Shown piece by piece: positions 1-9,070 of a stretch of 64,000 nt of DNA. Source of the stretch: Acidobacteriaceae bacterium (GTDB lineage Bacteria > Acidobacteriota > Terriglobia > Terriglobales > Acidobacteriaceae); assembly GCA_025462885.1 (NCBI GenBank), contig JAOAPN010000008.1, positions 1-64,000 on the forward strand. The letters are read 5' to 3'. The position numbers were made by a program, and so were the translations under genes. A model generated the notes under the pieces. The model had not been told where the DNA came from. It ran no database searches and was given only the letters and a program-made list of their open reading frames with translations. Numbering within the stretch: position 1 is the stretch's first letter; the number at the start of each line of letters is the position of its first letter.

Positions 1-732
1 TTCGATCACAACACCCAGGATGGCATCGACCTGGGCCACATGGACGCAGGCACCAACGCGCTGACCTTCACCAACAACTCCTCGTATGCCAACAGCGGTG
101 GCGCGGTGAAGTGGGGTGCCTACTTCCAGACCGCCGTCATAAACAACAACCTGCTGGAAGCGAACTGTCTGCGGATGTCGGCTCCGATCGCCGGGGCGCC
201 GTCGACCTACAACGCGAACCTTGGCGACTTCTGCCGGGCGCAGGATGGGGTGTCCTTCAACCTGCTCCAGAACGCCACGGCTACCTTCGCCAACAACACC
301 ATCGTCAGCTACGCTCCCACCACCATGGACATCGGCTGCTGGGATACGAGCTGCTCCAACAGCACGTTCACCTTCGTAAACAACATCATGGTCGGATACA
401 ACAATCCCGCCACCTGGAGCATGGGCAGTCAAACGAGCGGTCCCGGTGCTTTTTACTACCAGGAACCGATAGGCAACATCGTCCGCAATAACAACCTGTA
501 CTACGGGGTGCGCAACATCAGCTGCCCCACCGGCAACACGGGCGAGATCTGCTCCAGCCCGCTCTTCGTCAATCAACCGACGTGGATCGATGAGACCTCG
601 CTCGACAACTTCAACTTCAACCTGACCCCAGGTAGCCCAGCCAAGGGTACAGGCATCGTCCTGCCCTTCATCACGCTCGACTACAATGGTTTGCTCCGGG
701 GCATTACAAACAGCCTCGGCGCGATCCAGTAG
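1..732 (+). CDS. Right-handed beta-helix protein, C-terminal part (partial)
   Basis: The reading frame is open from base 1, so the gene starts upstream of the window and only its last 243 residues are seen. They form short Asn-rich repeats such as FVNNIMVGY and ANNTIVSY, typical of right-handed parallel beta-helix (pectate-lyase-like) proteins. The sequence is closely similar to the C-terminal half of the next gene: NTQDGIDLGH here against NTQDGLDLGH there, with a shared CRAQD/CRAED and a final GAIQ/GALEN. The two are therefore tandem paralogues. In a polysaccharide locus such a protein could be a lyase, hydrolase or epimerase of the exported polymer, but no catalytic residues can be assigned. 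The stop lies 31 bp before the start preferred for the next gene. Confidence 0.8.
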   Translation, partial: FDHNTQDGIDLGHMDAGTNALTFTNNSSYANSGGAVKWGAYFQTAVINNNLLEANCLRMSAPIAGAPSTYNANLGDFCRAQDGVSFNLLQNATATFANNTIVSYAPTTMDIGCWDTSCSNSTFTFVNNIMVGYNNPATWSMGSQTSGPGAFYYQEPIGNIVRNNNLYYGVRNISCPTGNTGEICSSPLFVNQPTWIDETSLDNFNFNLTPGSPAKGTGIVLPFITLDYNGLLRGITNSLGAIQ

Positions 733-763
733 TTATTCAGGCGAGTTGAGGGGTGAGGGAAGA

Positions 764-2491
764 GTGAAAACGAGATATAAGGTTCTTTGGTCGTTCCTGT
801 TGCTTGTAGTCATTCTCCCTCTCTCCCTCTCCGCCGAGACCTGGTATGTGCGGCGGGACGGCGGAACCCGCTACTCCGCAAACAGCCACAATGGCCAGTG
901 CGATGGAAAGGCCGATGCCGCCTACCGGGGTAAAGGCACGAACCAGCACTGCGCCTTCAACGACTATCGCTTCCTCTATGACGATCAGAGCTACGGCAAC
1001 AAAGCCTGGGTCATTGCAGGCGGCGATACGGTCATACTACGTGGTGGCCCCTGGCGAGTGGGATTCAACCAGGGTCAGAACTCCGGTGATAAATGGTGTG
1101 CCGGCGGATCAGGCCCGTACGATTGCATCAATCCGACGGTACCCGCTGGAACTGCGGCGCAGCATACCCGCATCCTGGGCGAAAACTATGCGAGTTGCAA
1201 TGCGACTAACAAGACCCAGCTCTTCGGTGGCTTTGCGGTATTAGCTGCCCTTAATTTGAGCGGCGCGAAGTACGTCGATGTCGCTTGCCTGGAGATCACA
1301 CGGCACTCTCAATGTATTCGTCATGGTTCGCCTGCCTTCCCGTCGGGATGCAGCAGTAGCTATCCACTGGACGACTTCGATAGTTCCGGAATCACAACCG
1401 ATACGGCGACGCACGATCTCACCATGACCGATCTCTGGATTCATGGCCATACGGATCGCGGCATCATCGGGCCTATCGGAGGAGTGGTTACCTGCCAGCG
1501 ATGCGTTATCAGTTACAACGGCATGGGAGGCTGGGATTTCGACGATGGGCGCTCTACGCCGTTTACCGCAGACGCCGTCTGGAGCTTCCTCGACTCCACC
1601 ATTGAGTGGAACGGTTGCAATCAGGAGTACCCGATCACCCATCCCAATCCCGCTATCTCCTGCTACGGTCAAAGCAGCGGTGGATACGGCGATGGAGTCG
1701 GCACCTCTGCAAATACCGGGCTTTCGGTGAATATCGACCATTCCACGTTCCGCTACAACACGCAGGACGGTCTGGATCTCGGTCACATTGACACCGGCAA
1801 GCACTTTCTCAACATCACGAATTCCACCGCGTACGGGAACGGCGGCGGACAGTTCAAGTGGGGGGGGAACTTTACCTCCGCGACCTTCGTCAACAACATT
1901 GTGCTGGGGAACTGCCATCGCATGGCGCTGCCGATCCCCGGTACTCCTTCTACCTTTAACGCGAATCTTCAGGACTTCTGTCGCGCAGAAGACACACTTT
2001 CCTTCAATTTTCGTCAGGGCGGAACTGCACTCATAGCGAATAACACCATCGTGAACTATGCGCCGGCGACCTTCGACATCGATTGCTGGGAGGAGCATGG
2101 CTGCTCAGCCAGCACGCTCACGATCAAGAACAACATCATCTTCGGGTATGAAAATCCCATGACCTATAACCTCGGCGGTAAGCCGGGTGGGCCGGGTGGC
2201 CTGTTCTTCCAGAAGCCCATTGGAAACGTCGTCCGCAGCAACAATATCTTTTACGGTATCCGTGGGCTGCGCTGCGTCACGCTGGGACGAACCGAGCATT
2301 GCGACGATCCTAAGTTTGTATCGGAGCCGCGCTTCGCGAACGAGCAGGATCTCGATAACTTCAACTTCCATCTCGCGCCGGGCAGCCCGGCACTGCACAG
2401 TGGCGCGAATATTCCTGAGATCAAAACCGACCATGATGGTCGACCCAGGCCCACCAGCGGTGGCTATACCATCGGAGCGCTGGAGAACTAG
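764..2491 (+). CDS. Secreted right-handed beta-helix protein
   Basis: The product is 575 residues from a GTG at 764, preceded by a purine-rich ribosome site (GAGGGGTGAGGGAAGA). The frame stays open to 686, but that would run into the previous gene and put about 26 residues before the signal peptide. Residues 1 to 24 form a signal peptide with a hydrophobic core and a cut near LSLSA. The rest contains many Asn-rich beta-helix coils (NNTIVNYAP, NNIIFGYEN, SNNIFYGI), which place it with pectate-lyase-like exported proteins. It is a tandem paralogue of the preceding partial gene. The setting among glycosyltransferases suggests action on the exported polysaccharide; the reaction is not known. Confidence 0.82.
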   Translation: MKTRYKVLWSFLLLVVILPLSLSAETWYVRRDGGTRYSANSHNGQCDGKADAAYRGKGTNQHCAFNDYRFLYDDQSYGNKAWVIAGGDTVILRGGPWRVGFNQGQNSGDKWCAGGSGPYDCINPTVPAGTAAQHTRILGENYASCNATNKTQLFGGFAVLAALNLSGAKYVDVACLEITRHSQCIRHGSPAFPSGCSSSYPLDDFDSSGITTDTATHDLTMTDLWIHGHTDRGIIGPIGGVVTCQRCVISYNGMGGWDFDDGRSTPFTADAVWSFLDSTIEWNGCNQEYPITHPNPAISCYGQSSGGYGDGVGTSANTGLSVNIDHSTFRYNTQDGLDLGHIDTGKHFLNITNSTAYGNGGGQFKWGGNFTSATFVNNIVLGNCHRMALPIPGTPSTFNANLQDFCRAEDTLSFNFRQGGTALIANNTIVNYAPATFDIDCWEEHGCSASTLTIKNNIIFGYENPMTYNLGGKPGGPGGLFFQKPIGNVVRSNNIFYGIRGLRCVTLGRTEHCDDPKFVSEPRFANEQDLDNFNFHLAPGSPALHSGANIPEIKTDHDGRPRPTSGGYTIGALEN

Positions 2492-2498
2492 ACCGCGG

Positions 2499-3452
2499 CT
2501 ATCGACGCAGGCCCAGGAAGTTAACTGCCAGGGAACCGCCGGTGCGGAGAGCGCCGGCGCTGAACGGGTAGTACAGCAGGGAGCGGAAGGAGCTTGCCAG
2601 CGCTTTTCCGGGGAGCTTTCTGTCAGCGAAGGCTTCCGCGCGTTGCTTGTAGATGCCGCTCAGAGCTCTCCGCCGCGCCAACCAGCCACAACCCTCTTCT
2701 CCATAGTGCTTCTCGATGAACTGCATCTGCGCCTTCAGCATCCGCTCCGGATCGGTAGTCATGGAGGTCGGCGAAGTTCGGTAGTACGCGAGCAGATGTG
2801 GCACCAGGGCCACCTCGTAGCGCTGCGCGATCCGAAGCCATAGATCCCGGTCCTCGGTCGCGCGCATGGTCTCGTCGAACAGGCCAACCTCGTCGACAGA
2901 CTTTCGCCGAAAGGTGATCGTTGGGCAGGGAAGGTAGACCGCGCGGGTATAGATCGACGTCGCAATCCGGCCCTCGCCCTTGCGCTGCGGCTTCGCGAAC
3001 GTATCGATCACTGCGCCATCCGGGCCGATGCGAGAGATGTAGCCATAGCTCAGCCCCAACTCGGGCCGGCCCTCGAAGCTCTTCATCGAGTCCGCGAGCC
3101 GGTTTGGAAGCCAGACATCGTCCGCGTCCAGCAGAGCGAGAAACTCGGCTGAGGAGTTGCGGATCGCAGCATTCCGCGCTGCTGGCAAGCCGCCGTTCGG
3201 CTGCCGGATATAAAGGAGCCGGGCTCCCAGCCGCTCACGGTAAGGAGCGACAATTGCAGGTGTATCGTCGGTGCTGCCATCGTCCACCAACACGATGCGC
3301 CAGTTTTCAAACGTCTGCGCCATGACGCTCTCGATCGCAAACGGAAGGTACTGTGCGGCGTTGTATGCCGGGATGATGACGTCGACGCCGGGCGTCCCAA
3401 TCTCGCTTTTAGCTGCTTCGCTCAACACAGCCCCCATCATAATCGCATCCAC
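2499..3452 (-). CDS. Family 2 glycosyltransferase
   Basis: The product is a 317-residue GT-A fold enzyme. The nucleotide-sugar-binding start is VIIPAYNAAQYL near residue 25, followed by VDDGSTDDT and the metal-binding DADD motif near residue 112. An EDRDLWLR block near residue 200 is typical of GT2 enzymes that build polysaccharides. The frame opens with GTG at 3452; in-frame ATG codons at 3440 and 3437 are alternative starts. It should transfer a sugar from a nucleotide donor to a growing chain on the cytoplasmic face. It converges on the beta-helix gene with only 7 bp between the stops. Donor and acceptor cannot be told from sequence. Confidence 0.88.
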   Translation of the reverse strand: MDAIMMGAVLSEAAKSEIGTPGVDVIIPAYNAAQYLPFAIESVMAQTFENWRIVLVDDGSTDDTPAIVAPYRERLGARLLYIRQPNGGLPAARNAAIRNSSAEFLALLDADDVWLPNRLADSMKSFEGRPELGLSYGYISRIGPDGAVIDTFAKPQRKGEGRIATSIYTRAVYLPCPTITFRRKSVDEVGLFDETMRATEDRDLWLRIAQRYEVALVPHLLAYYRTSPTSMTTDPERMLKAQMQFIEKHYGEEGCGWLARRRALSGIYKQRAEAFADRKLPGKALASSFRSLLYYPFSAGALRTGGSLAVNFLGLRR

Positions 3453-3581
3453 CTCGTATCCCCCAAAAGCAACGTTTCAACTCCACCAGACTCCTGCGTA
3501 TGATGAGGGAGGACAGCCCCGGCGGTGCTACGCTACGACCCGTCAACCTGGCTACAAATCAGCGGTATTGAGGACCTCAGA

Positions 3582-4511
3582 ATGTTTTTTCGTGCCAGGC
3601 GTGCCCTTCAGCGGGCCAGATTCAACTTCTCCTGCCGTTCTCTTCTTACCACCCCGCCGATCCAGACCAGCGATTCCACGGTCACCCTGGTGACCATGCT
3701 CTGCCACGGCGAAGTCATTATGTACCTTCTGGCCGTCAAATCCTTTTGCCTGCAACTAGGCCGGGTCCCGAGCGTGGTTATCCTCGACGACGGTTCTCTC
3801 ACCCCGGAAGACCACGCAACCCTTACTGCCCATATCCCTGCAGTCAGGATCGTTCCCATCGCTACCGTTCTTCCGGCGGAGTGCCCGAAAGGCAGTTGCT
3901 GGGAACGGCTCCTGCTCATCAGCGACATTGTGAAGGATACCTATGTCGTGCAGATCGATTCCGACACCCTGACCCTGAACGCCATTCCGGAGATTCAGCA
4001 GTGCATTGCGGTCAATCGCAGCTTTACCCTGATGGGCGACCGGTCCTTTCCCGAGATCGAATCGATGGCCAACGCCAACGAGCGTTACAAGGACAACACC
4101 AACCCCATGGTACAAGCTGTCTGTGAGCGGTCCTTCAGCCAACTCCCTGAAAGCGCGTCCCTCAACTACGTTCGCGGCAACGCCGGTTTCACAGGCTTCG
4201 CCCAGGGCTCCTTCGGACGCCAGCAGGTTGAGTTTTTCTCTGCGCTGATGGAGCGCATCGCCAAAGAGAAATGGAACGAGTGGGGTAGCGAACAGGTCAC
4301 CTCCAACCTGGTCATCGCCAACGTCCCGGACGCTCAACCGCTCAGCTTTCCCAAATACCTTTCGTACTGGGCGCACGCTGACGTCAACTACGAGCAGTCT
4401 TCCTTCATTCACTTCATCGGGCCTTTCCGCTTCGCCAATGGCTTCTACCTGCGCAGCGCAAAGAAGAGGATCGACGCCCTGAAGGACGCAGCAAAAAAGC
4501 AGCTCCGGTAG
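3582..4511 (+). CDS. Glycosyltransferase-like protein
   Basis: The product is 309 residues from ATG 3582, with a GAGGA ribosome site about 8 bp upstream; a GTG at 3525 would add 19 residues. The chain has a beta-strand pattern (VTLVTMLCHG, VVILDDGS) followed by a DxD-type motif in VVQIDSDTLT, as in GT-A fold nucleotide-sugar transferases. I do not recognise a precise family. It is transcribed away from the preceding GT2 gene, and the next gene converges on it. By position it probably takes part in polysaccharide or glycan assembly. Confidence 0.65.
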   Translation: MFFRARRALQRARFNFSCRSLLTTPPIQTSDSTVTLVTMLCHGEVIMYLLAVKSFCLQLGRVPSVVILDDGSLTPEDHATLTAHIPAVRIVPIATVLPAECPKGSCWERLLLISDIVKDTYVVQIDSDTLTLNAIPEIQQCIAVNRSFTLMGDRSFPEIESMANANERYKDNTNPMVQAVCERSFSQLPESASLNYVRGNAGFTGFAQGSFGRQQVEFFSALMERIAKEKWNEWGSEQVTSNLVIANVPDAQPLSFPKYLSYWAHADVNYEQSSFIHFIGPFRFANGFYLRSAKKRIDALKDAAKKQLR

Positions 4512-4543
4512 GTAGCGCAAAGTATTACTGCGATCGGCGCCAG

Positions 4544-5749
4544 CTAAGGCGCACGACGAACGCCAAGCGCGCTTTGATAAGTCTCCACCGTCTTCTTCGC
4601 GATCGAAAGCCAGGACTCATCTCCGAAGCGCATCGCGCGCACCTTGCTCGCGAGCCGTTCTCGCAGCGGAGCATCTTTGATCAACCGGACCAGCGCGTCC
4701 GCTAGAGCTTCCGTTTGTGCCGGATCTACCAGCAGCGCATTCTCGTCGTTCCTGAGCAGCTCTCGAAACACTGGCAGGTCGCTCGCCAGGATGGTCTTGC
4801 CGAGCGCCAGTCCGGTTGCCAGCGCGCCGCTCGTCGTAATGGCGCGGTAGGGATAGACGACCACGTCGGCCTGCCGATACATCGCTACCAACTCCTCCGT
4901 CGAGATGAAGCGGAAGTGCAGCTTCACCTGTCTGAGCCCAAGGCGTTCCACCTGCTCACGAATACTTTCCAGAAGCTCTGCCGGTCCGGTCCCGGCGATC
5001 ACCAGGCATGCCGCACTGCTCCCGGCTTCCACCTGATGCCAGGCATCGAGCAGCAGATCGACTCCCTTGTACGGAAAGATGATCCCCTGCCACAGGACGA
5101 GCAGTTGGTTTTCTTCCACTCCGAACGCCCGTGCCGTCTGCCCATCTTTCGTCTCCGGCAGGTCATAGAAGAACGGTCCGTGCGGGATCACGCTTACGCG
5201 CGAGACATCGACGTTAAACTCGCCCCGCAACCGCGTCCGGATATGCTCCGAGTGGCAGATGATCGCGTCGACCATCGCGTAGAGCTCATCGAAGGTCTTC
5301 TGATGGGCCTTCGCGGTATCGTGCGGCAACAGATCGTGGACCGTCAGCACAATCTTCGAGCCGCGCCATCGGCAGAGCTCGAGAAACCACAGGTCTACCG
5401 GCACGCGCCAACGCAGCATGGGGAGATACTGCACATGCACCACATCCGGCGGCCGTATTGCGAATCGCACACACAGTGCCAGCAGGTTCAGCATCGCTTC
5501 CAGCAGCTTGAAGATGCGCCGCGGAGCCTGCGGAATATGGAACCGCCCGACGACGTCGATCAGTCCAGGATCCAGCTTGATGCCTCGACTGCTGAAGCAC
5601 GCCGTATCGAGGTAGTAGGTGATCGACCCCACCTGCACATCGACGCCCTTCGCCAGCAGAGCCTTCGAGAGATAGGCGGTGTAGTACGGCACCGTGGCCC
5701 ACAGATCCATCATGAAGACCCGCGACGTGCGGCCTGATTTTGGTCTCAA
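4544..5749 (-). CDS. Family 4 (group 1) glycosyltransferase
   Basis: The product is a 401-residue GT-B fold enzyme. The C-terminal donor-binding half is clear: LLVLWQGIIFPYKGVDLLL near residue 240, then a VVVYPYRAITTSGALATGLA stretch where the EX7E-type region lies. The start is TTG at 5749, overlapping the stop of the upstream gene by three bases and preceded by AGGGGGCGGGC, so the two are probably translationally coupled. It is the last gene of a three-gene minus-strand operon (deacetylase, GT4, GT4). The donor sugar is unknown. It has a weaker N-terminal half than its neighbour, as is usual for acceptor-binding domains. Confidence 0.88.
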   Translation of the reverse strand: MRPKSGRTSRVFMMDLWATVPYYTAYLSKALLAKGVDVQVGSITYYLDTACFSSRGIKLDPGLIDVVGRFHIPQAPRRIFKLLEAMLNLLALCVRFAIRPPDVVHVQYLPMLRWRVPVDLWFLELCRWRGSKIVLTVHDLLPHDTAKAHQKTFDELYAMVDAIICHSEHIRTRLRGEFNVDVSRVSVIPHGPFFYDLPETKDGQTARAFGVEENQLLVLWQGIIFPYKGVDLLLDAWHQVEAGSSAACLVIAGTGPAELLESIREQVERLGLRQVKLHFRFISTEELVAMYRQADVVVYPYRAITTSGALATGLALGKTILASDLPVFRELLRNDENALLVDPAQTEALADALVRLIKDAPLRERLASKVRAMRFGDESWLSIAKKTVETYQSALGVRRAP

Positions 5750-6870
5750 GCCCGCCCCCTCTTAGCGATCGCTGCCTCATAGACTTGCAGGTATTCGGCC
5801 GTCATGCGCGTGGCCGAGAACTCCTCTGCGATCACCTTGCGGCCAGCCTCTCCGAGCCTCCGTCGTAACTCCGCATCTTCCAGCAAACGCACGATCGTTG
5901 CAGCCAGCAAGACGGGGTCTCCGGGAGCAATTAGGAGGCCCGTCTCTCCATCGCGCACGACACTGGCGACAGCGCCGACCGGAGTCGCGATCAGAGGCCG
6001 AGCACTCGCAAGGCCTTCAAGAATCGCCATCGGCAGACCTTCTTTGCGCGAGGCCGACACCATCACATCCAGAGACGCGTAGATCGAAGCCATACCACTT
6101 CTGGGTCCCACCAATCGGACTGAGAAGCGCACTCCAAGTTCATCGATCAACGCCTCCAGCAGCTCGCGGTCCTCACCATCGCCGATTACAACGAAACGCG
6201 TCTCGGGCATCTGCTGCACTACCAGGGCAGCCGCGCGGATAAATACATCGACGCCCTTTTCCTTCGAGAGGCGTCCGACGAGCCCGACGATCAGGCGTTC
6301 CGGATGCCCCGGCTCAAGCTCATCCCGAAACGTGGGATCAGCTCCCGCGAACGGGGTCAGGTCGATCCCATTCCGAATCAAGCTAACCTTTTCAGCCGAT
6401 ACCCCTGCCTGCAACAACTCGCGCTTCACCTCATCGGAGACAGCGACTACGCCATCGAAGCTGCGCAGGACGAAGCGGTCGATCTTTCCGTAGAGCGTTA
6501 CCTTCCAATCGTTGTCATACCAGGTGTGACACGTCGAAACGCGTGCGACCCTCTTGCCGCGCAATGCAAAGTAGCAATAGATATCTGCCTTGTATCCGTG
6601 TGCGTGCACTACGTCGGAGTGTGTCGCCGCGATTAGTGCACGGATCTTCGTCCCTACAGTTCTGTCCATCTGTCCGGAGCAGGGAATCAGGTGCGACTCA
6701 ATCCCCTGGCTTGTGGCGGCCGCATGCAATTCAATATTCGCATTTGCATCATTGGAAAAGACGCCCAGGATACTGCTATGGCCGCCGGCGTTCAGTGTGT
6801 GTGACAGGTTCAGGATCACTGCCTCCGCCCCATACATCCCACCGCTGCTGATGATGTGCAGAACCCTCAC
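5746..6870 (-). CDS. Family 4 (group 1) glycosyltransferase
   Basis: The product has 374 residues. The N-terminal acceptor domain begins VLHIISSGGMYGAEAVILNL, which contains the glycine-rich loop usual in GT4 enzymes. The C-terminal donor domain has GLVGRLSKEKGVDVFI and the catalytic EGLPMAILEGLA region with its two spaced glutamates. It is a retaining transferase acting at the cytoplasmic face of the membrane. It overlaps the upstream deacetylase by 4 bp (GTGA) and the downstream GT4 by 4 bp, so all three are almost certainly one transcript. Its specificity cannot be inferred. Confidence 0.93.
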   Translation of the reverse strand: MRVLHIISSGGMYGAEAVILNLSHTLNAGGHSSILGVFSNDANANIELHAAATSQGIESHLIPCSGQMDRTVGTKIRALIAATHSDVVHAHGYKADIYCYFALRGKRVARVSTCHTWYDNDWKVTLYGKIDRFVLRSFDGVVAVSDEVKRELLQAGVSAEKVSLIRNGIDLTPFAGADPTFRDELEPGHPERLIVGLVGRLSKEKGVDVFIRAAALVVQQMPETRFVVIGDGEDRELLEALIDELGVRFSVRLVGPRSGMASIYASLDVMVSASRKEGLPMAILEGLASARPLIATPVGAVASVVRDGETGLLIAPGDPVLLAATIVRLLEDAELRRRLGEAGRKVIAEEFSATRMTAEYLQVYEAAIAKRGRA

Positions 6871-7622
6871 GCGCCCTCACCTGCCTGCTCCTCGCTGTGG
6901 TTTATAAGCCGCCAAAGCCGCGCGTACATCGTGTCCCCCAGGACGCTCTTCGCGACGCCCTTCAACTTGTCCTTTCGCTCCAGGCTTGCCAGCACTCCGC
7001 TCGCCGGATCGAGTACCTTTTCCATCCACTGCAGGTCCATACCGCCCACGACGTTCAATCGTCCCACCATCCAGGCGTCTTCCGCGGAAGCCTGCGGCAC
7101 TGACATAAAGACCTGCTTATACCCGGCCTCACGGCAAGCCTCAAGTACCCGTTTGTTATAGCGTCCGCCCGGCAGCGACATGGTCGGCGCCTCTGCGCCG
7201 AGACCGTCCTCCAACTTCAGCCGCGCATCCCGCAGCTCCTTTGAAAGCTGCGCCGCATCGCAGTGCGTTAGCAGAGTATGGGTCCAGCCATGCGCGCCAA
7301 TCTGTTGCCCCGCTGCGTGGAGCGCGCGCAGTTCCTGCCATCCCATATATCCGTCCCGTTGTCCGGTCCAGCCCACGGTGATGAAAAAATGTGCCTGCAT
7401 GGCCTGTTCCTGCAGCACGGGCAACGCCTGCTCGTAGTTTGAGATATGCCCGTCGTCGAATGTGACTGCGGGATTTAACTTGCCAGCCCGCCCGGTATGC
7501 GCGTCGGCGCGGAGGCTCTTGAACAACTCTATCTGCCGCGCAAACTCAGAGGTCTTCACCACGTACGAGTAGTCGCTGCCCTCGTCTCGCAGTTCGTGAT
7601 AAAGAAAGTGAAGTGTTTGCAC
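6867..7622 (-). CDS. Polysaccharide deacetylase (NodB family)
   Basis: The product has 251 residues with the NodB homology fold. The catalytic-base motif TFDDGH lies near residue 55, and the metal-binding motif is HGWTH, of the H(S/T)xxxH type, near residue 112. It removes acetyl groups from N-acetylated or O-acetylated sugars. There is no signal peptide, so unlike PgaB-type enzymes it may act in the cytoplasm on lipid-linked intermediates. The start is GTG 7622. It is the first gene of the minus-strand operon with two GT4 genes and is transcribed divergently from the GT2 gene at 7985. Confidence 0.88.
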   Translation of the reverse strand: MQTLHFLYHELRDEGSDYSYVVKTSEFARQIELFKSLRADAHTGRAGKLNPAVTFDDGHISNYEQALPVLQEQAMQAHFFITVGWTGQRDGYMGWQELRALHAAGQQIGAHGWTHTLLTHCDAAQLSKELRDARLKLEDGLGAEAPTMSLPGGRYNKRVLEACREAGYKQVFMSVPQASAEDAWMVGRLNVVGGMDLQWMEKVLDPASGVLASLERKDKLKGVAKSVLGDTMYARLWRLINHSEEQAGEGA

Positions 7623-7984
7623 GGTTTGGTTGTCTTACTCCTCTTCTAAAAAGGGGACGCGAGGAGAGAGCCTGGGTCGCCAGCTCCGCCCCGATCTTTG
7701 GTCTGACGTCACCAAATCCGGTCCAATCGAATCATAATATTAGTAAGCATTCTGTGCGTTGCCAATGCCACGAAAGGCGAAGACCGGAGAGGCGAAACGC
7801 GTCAAATTTCCCATAAATCGCGTGCTATGCTTCTTGCTGAGAGCCCTCTGTCCATGACATTTCCGCACCAGATACACAGCGCTTCAGCCCATGCTTCCTC
7901 GCAAATCCTGAACTTCTCCCCGGATGAGAATTCAACCTCTTCTGATGGTTCAGAAGTGCAGTGTGGTGCGTTGGGAAGGCACCT
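7623..7984. other. Intergenic region between divergent genes
   Basis: These 362 bp separate the deacetylase operon on the minus strand from a GT2 gene on the plus strand and must hold both promoters. The middle (7725 to 7750) is AT-rich, with an ATAATATTAG stretch that could be a -10 region. I see no clear hairpin, RNA gene or coding sequence. Confidence 0.4.
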
Positions 7985-8956
7985 GTGAACGAACCGAATT
8001 CCATTAAAATCAGTGTCGTAATCCCTGCGTATAACTCGGAGCGCAGTCTTGGCGAGACTCTGGACTCCGCCTTGGCTCAGACCTGTCCCGCGCACGAGAT
8101 CATCGTCGTCGACGATGGATCCAAGGATAAGACCGAAGAGATTGTCCGCTCCTACGGCGACCGCGTCCGTTACATCAAGCAGGCAAATCAAGGCATCGCT
8201 GGCGCGCGCAACACTGGCATCGGCAACGCTACGGGTGACTGGATCGCTTTTCTTGATCACGACGATCTCATGCTGCCCACCAAGCTCGAAAAAGAGACGG
8301 CCATTGCTGTATCCAACCCCGAGCTGGTGGTGGTCTATTCGACCTTTACTTATCTTTACTCCGATGGCAGCACCAAGCCGTTTCCGGTATTTCCTGCGAA
8401 AGACCTCTGGCCCACCCTCCGTTTCCGCTCTCCGATTCTTCCTTCGACTGCGATCGTTCGCAGGTCGGCACTGCAGGAGATTGGCGGATTCCGGAAGTTC
8501 TACACCACCGACGACTGGGACCTGTGGTTCCGCCTGGTACGGCGTTACTCGACGAAAGCATTCCAGGAGACCCCGGAGAGCCTTACCCTGTATCGCTGGT
8601 GGGAGGGCAACGAGAGCAGGAACTTCATGCCCATGGCGGGCCAGGTTCTGGAGATGTTGGATCTGTTTCTGCTGGAAGACCTCTCGGGCATCCGGCGGGC
8701 GATCTGGAAGCGACAGATCGAAGCCAAAGTCTTCTTCAGCGTCGCACTCAGTCTTCGCGATATAAATAACAGCCGCTACTGGGAGTACATGCTGGAGTCG
8801 CTCTTTCTCTGGCCCTTCTCCGGCAAGGTTGTGCCGTTCAATCGATACCGCGTCTTTGCCCACATGTTGTACATGCGAGTCCGCAGCTTCAAGTTCAGCA
8901 TGCGCTACTGGTGGCCGATTCGTCGCTGTCGCGACGGACTGGCGAAGACTACCTAG
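7985..8956 (+). CDS. Family 2 glycosyltransferase
   Basis: The product has 323 residues from GTG 7985; an upstream start at 7961 would add eight residues with no support. Motifs are VVIPAYNSERSLGETL, then VVDDGSKDKTEE, and DHDD (the DxD equivalent) near residue 90. A TTDDWDLWFRLVRR block near residue 180 is typical of GT2 enzymes. The C-terminal 80 residues are rich in aromatic and basic residues and may lie against the membrane. A strong bidirectional terminator follows. It belongs to the polysaccharide locus; its donor and acceptor are unknown. Confidence 0.9.
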   Translation: MNEPNSIKISVVIPAYNSERSLGETLDSALAQTCPAHEIIVVDDGSKDKTEEIVRSYGDRVRYIKQANQGIAGARNTGIGNATGDWIAFLDHDDLMLPTKLEKETAIAVSNPELVVVYSTFTYLYSDGSTKPFPVFPAKDLWPTLRFRSPILPSTAIVRRSALQEIGGFRKFYTTDDWDLWFRLVRRYSTKAFQETPESLTLYRWWEGNESRNFMPMAGQVLEMLDLFLLEDLSGIRRAIWKRQIEAKVFFSVALSLRDINNSRYWEYMLESLFLWPFSGKVVPFNRYRVFAHMLYMRVRSFKFSMRYWWPIRRCRDGLAKTT

Positions 8957-8980
8957 AGGGCAGGAATGTTCGTCCTCAAA

Positions 8981-9034
8981 GCAAAGACGCCCGCCATCCT
9001 GAGCGAATTGAAGGATGACGGGCGTTTGCTTTTT
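8981..9034. terminator. Bidirectional rho-independent terminator
   Basis: A long stem pairs 8981-9000 (GCAAAGACGCCCGCCATCCT) with about 9012-9029 and is followed by a run of five T. It sits between the convergent GT2 gene and flippase gene, and its A-rich flank on the other side lets it work in both directions. Confidence 0.85.
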
Positions 9035-9070
9035 CGTCGTTGCCGACCCTGGATCCGCTACGAATTTGCG

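Noticed and set aside
4715..5737. 340-codon open frame on the plus strand
   Set aside because: It is antisense to a GT4 gene and has no recognisable motif.
7802..8863. 353-codon open frame on the minus strand
   Set aside because: It is antisense to a clear GT2 gene and shows no family signature.
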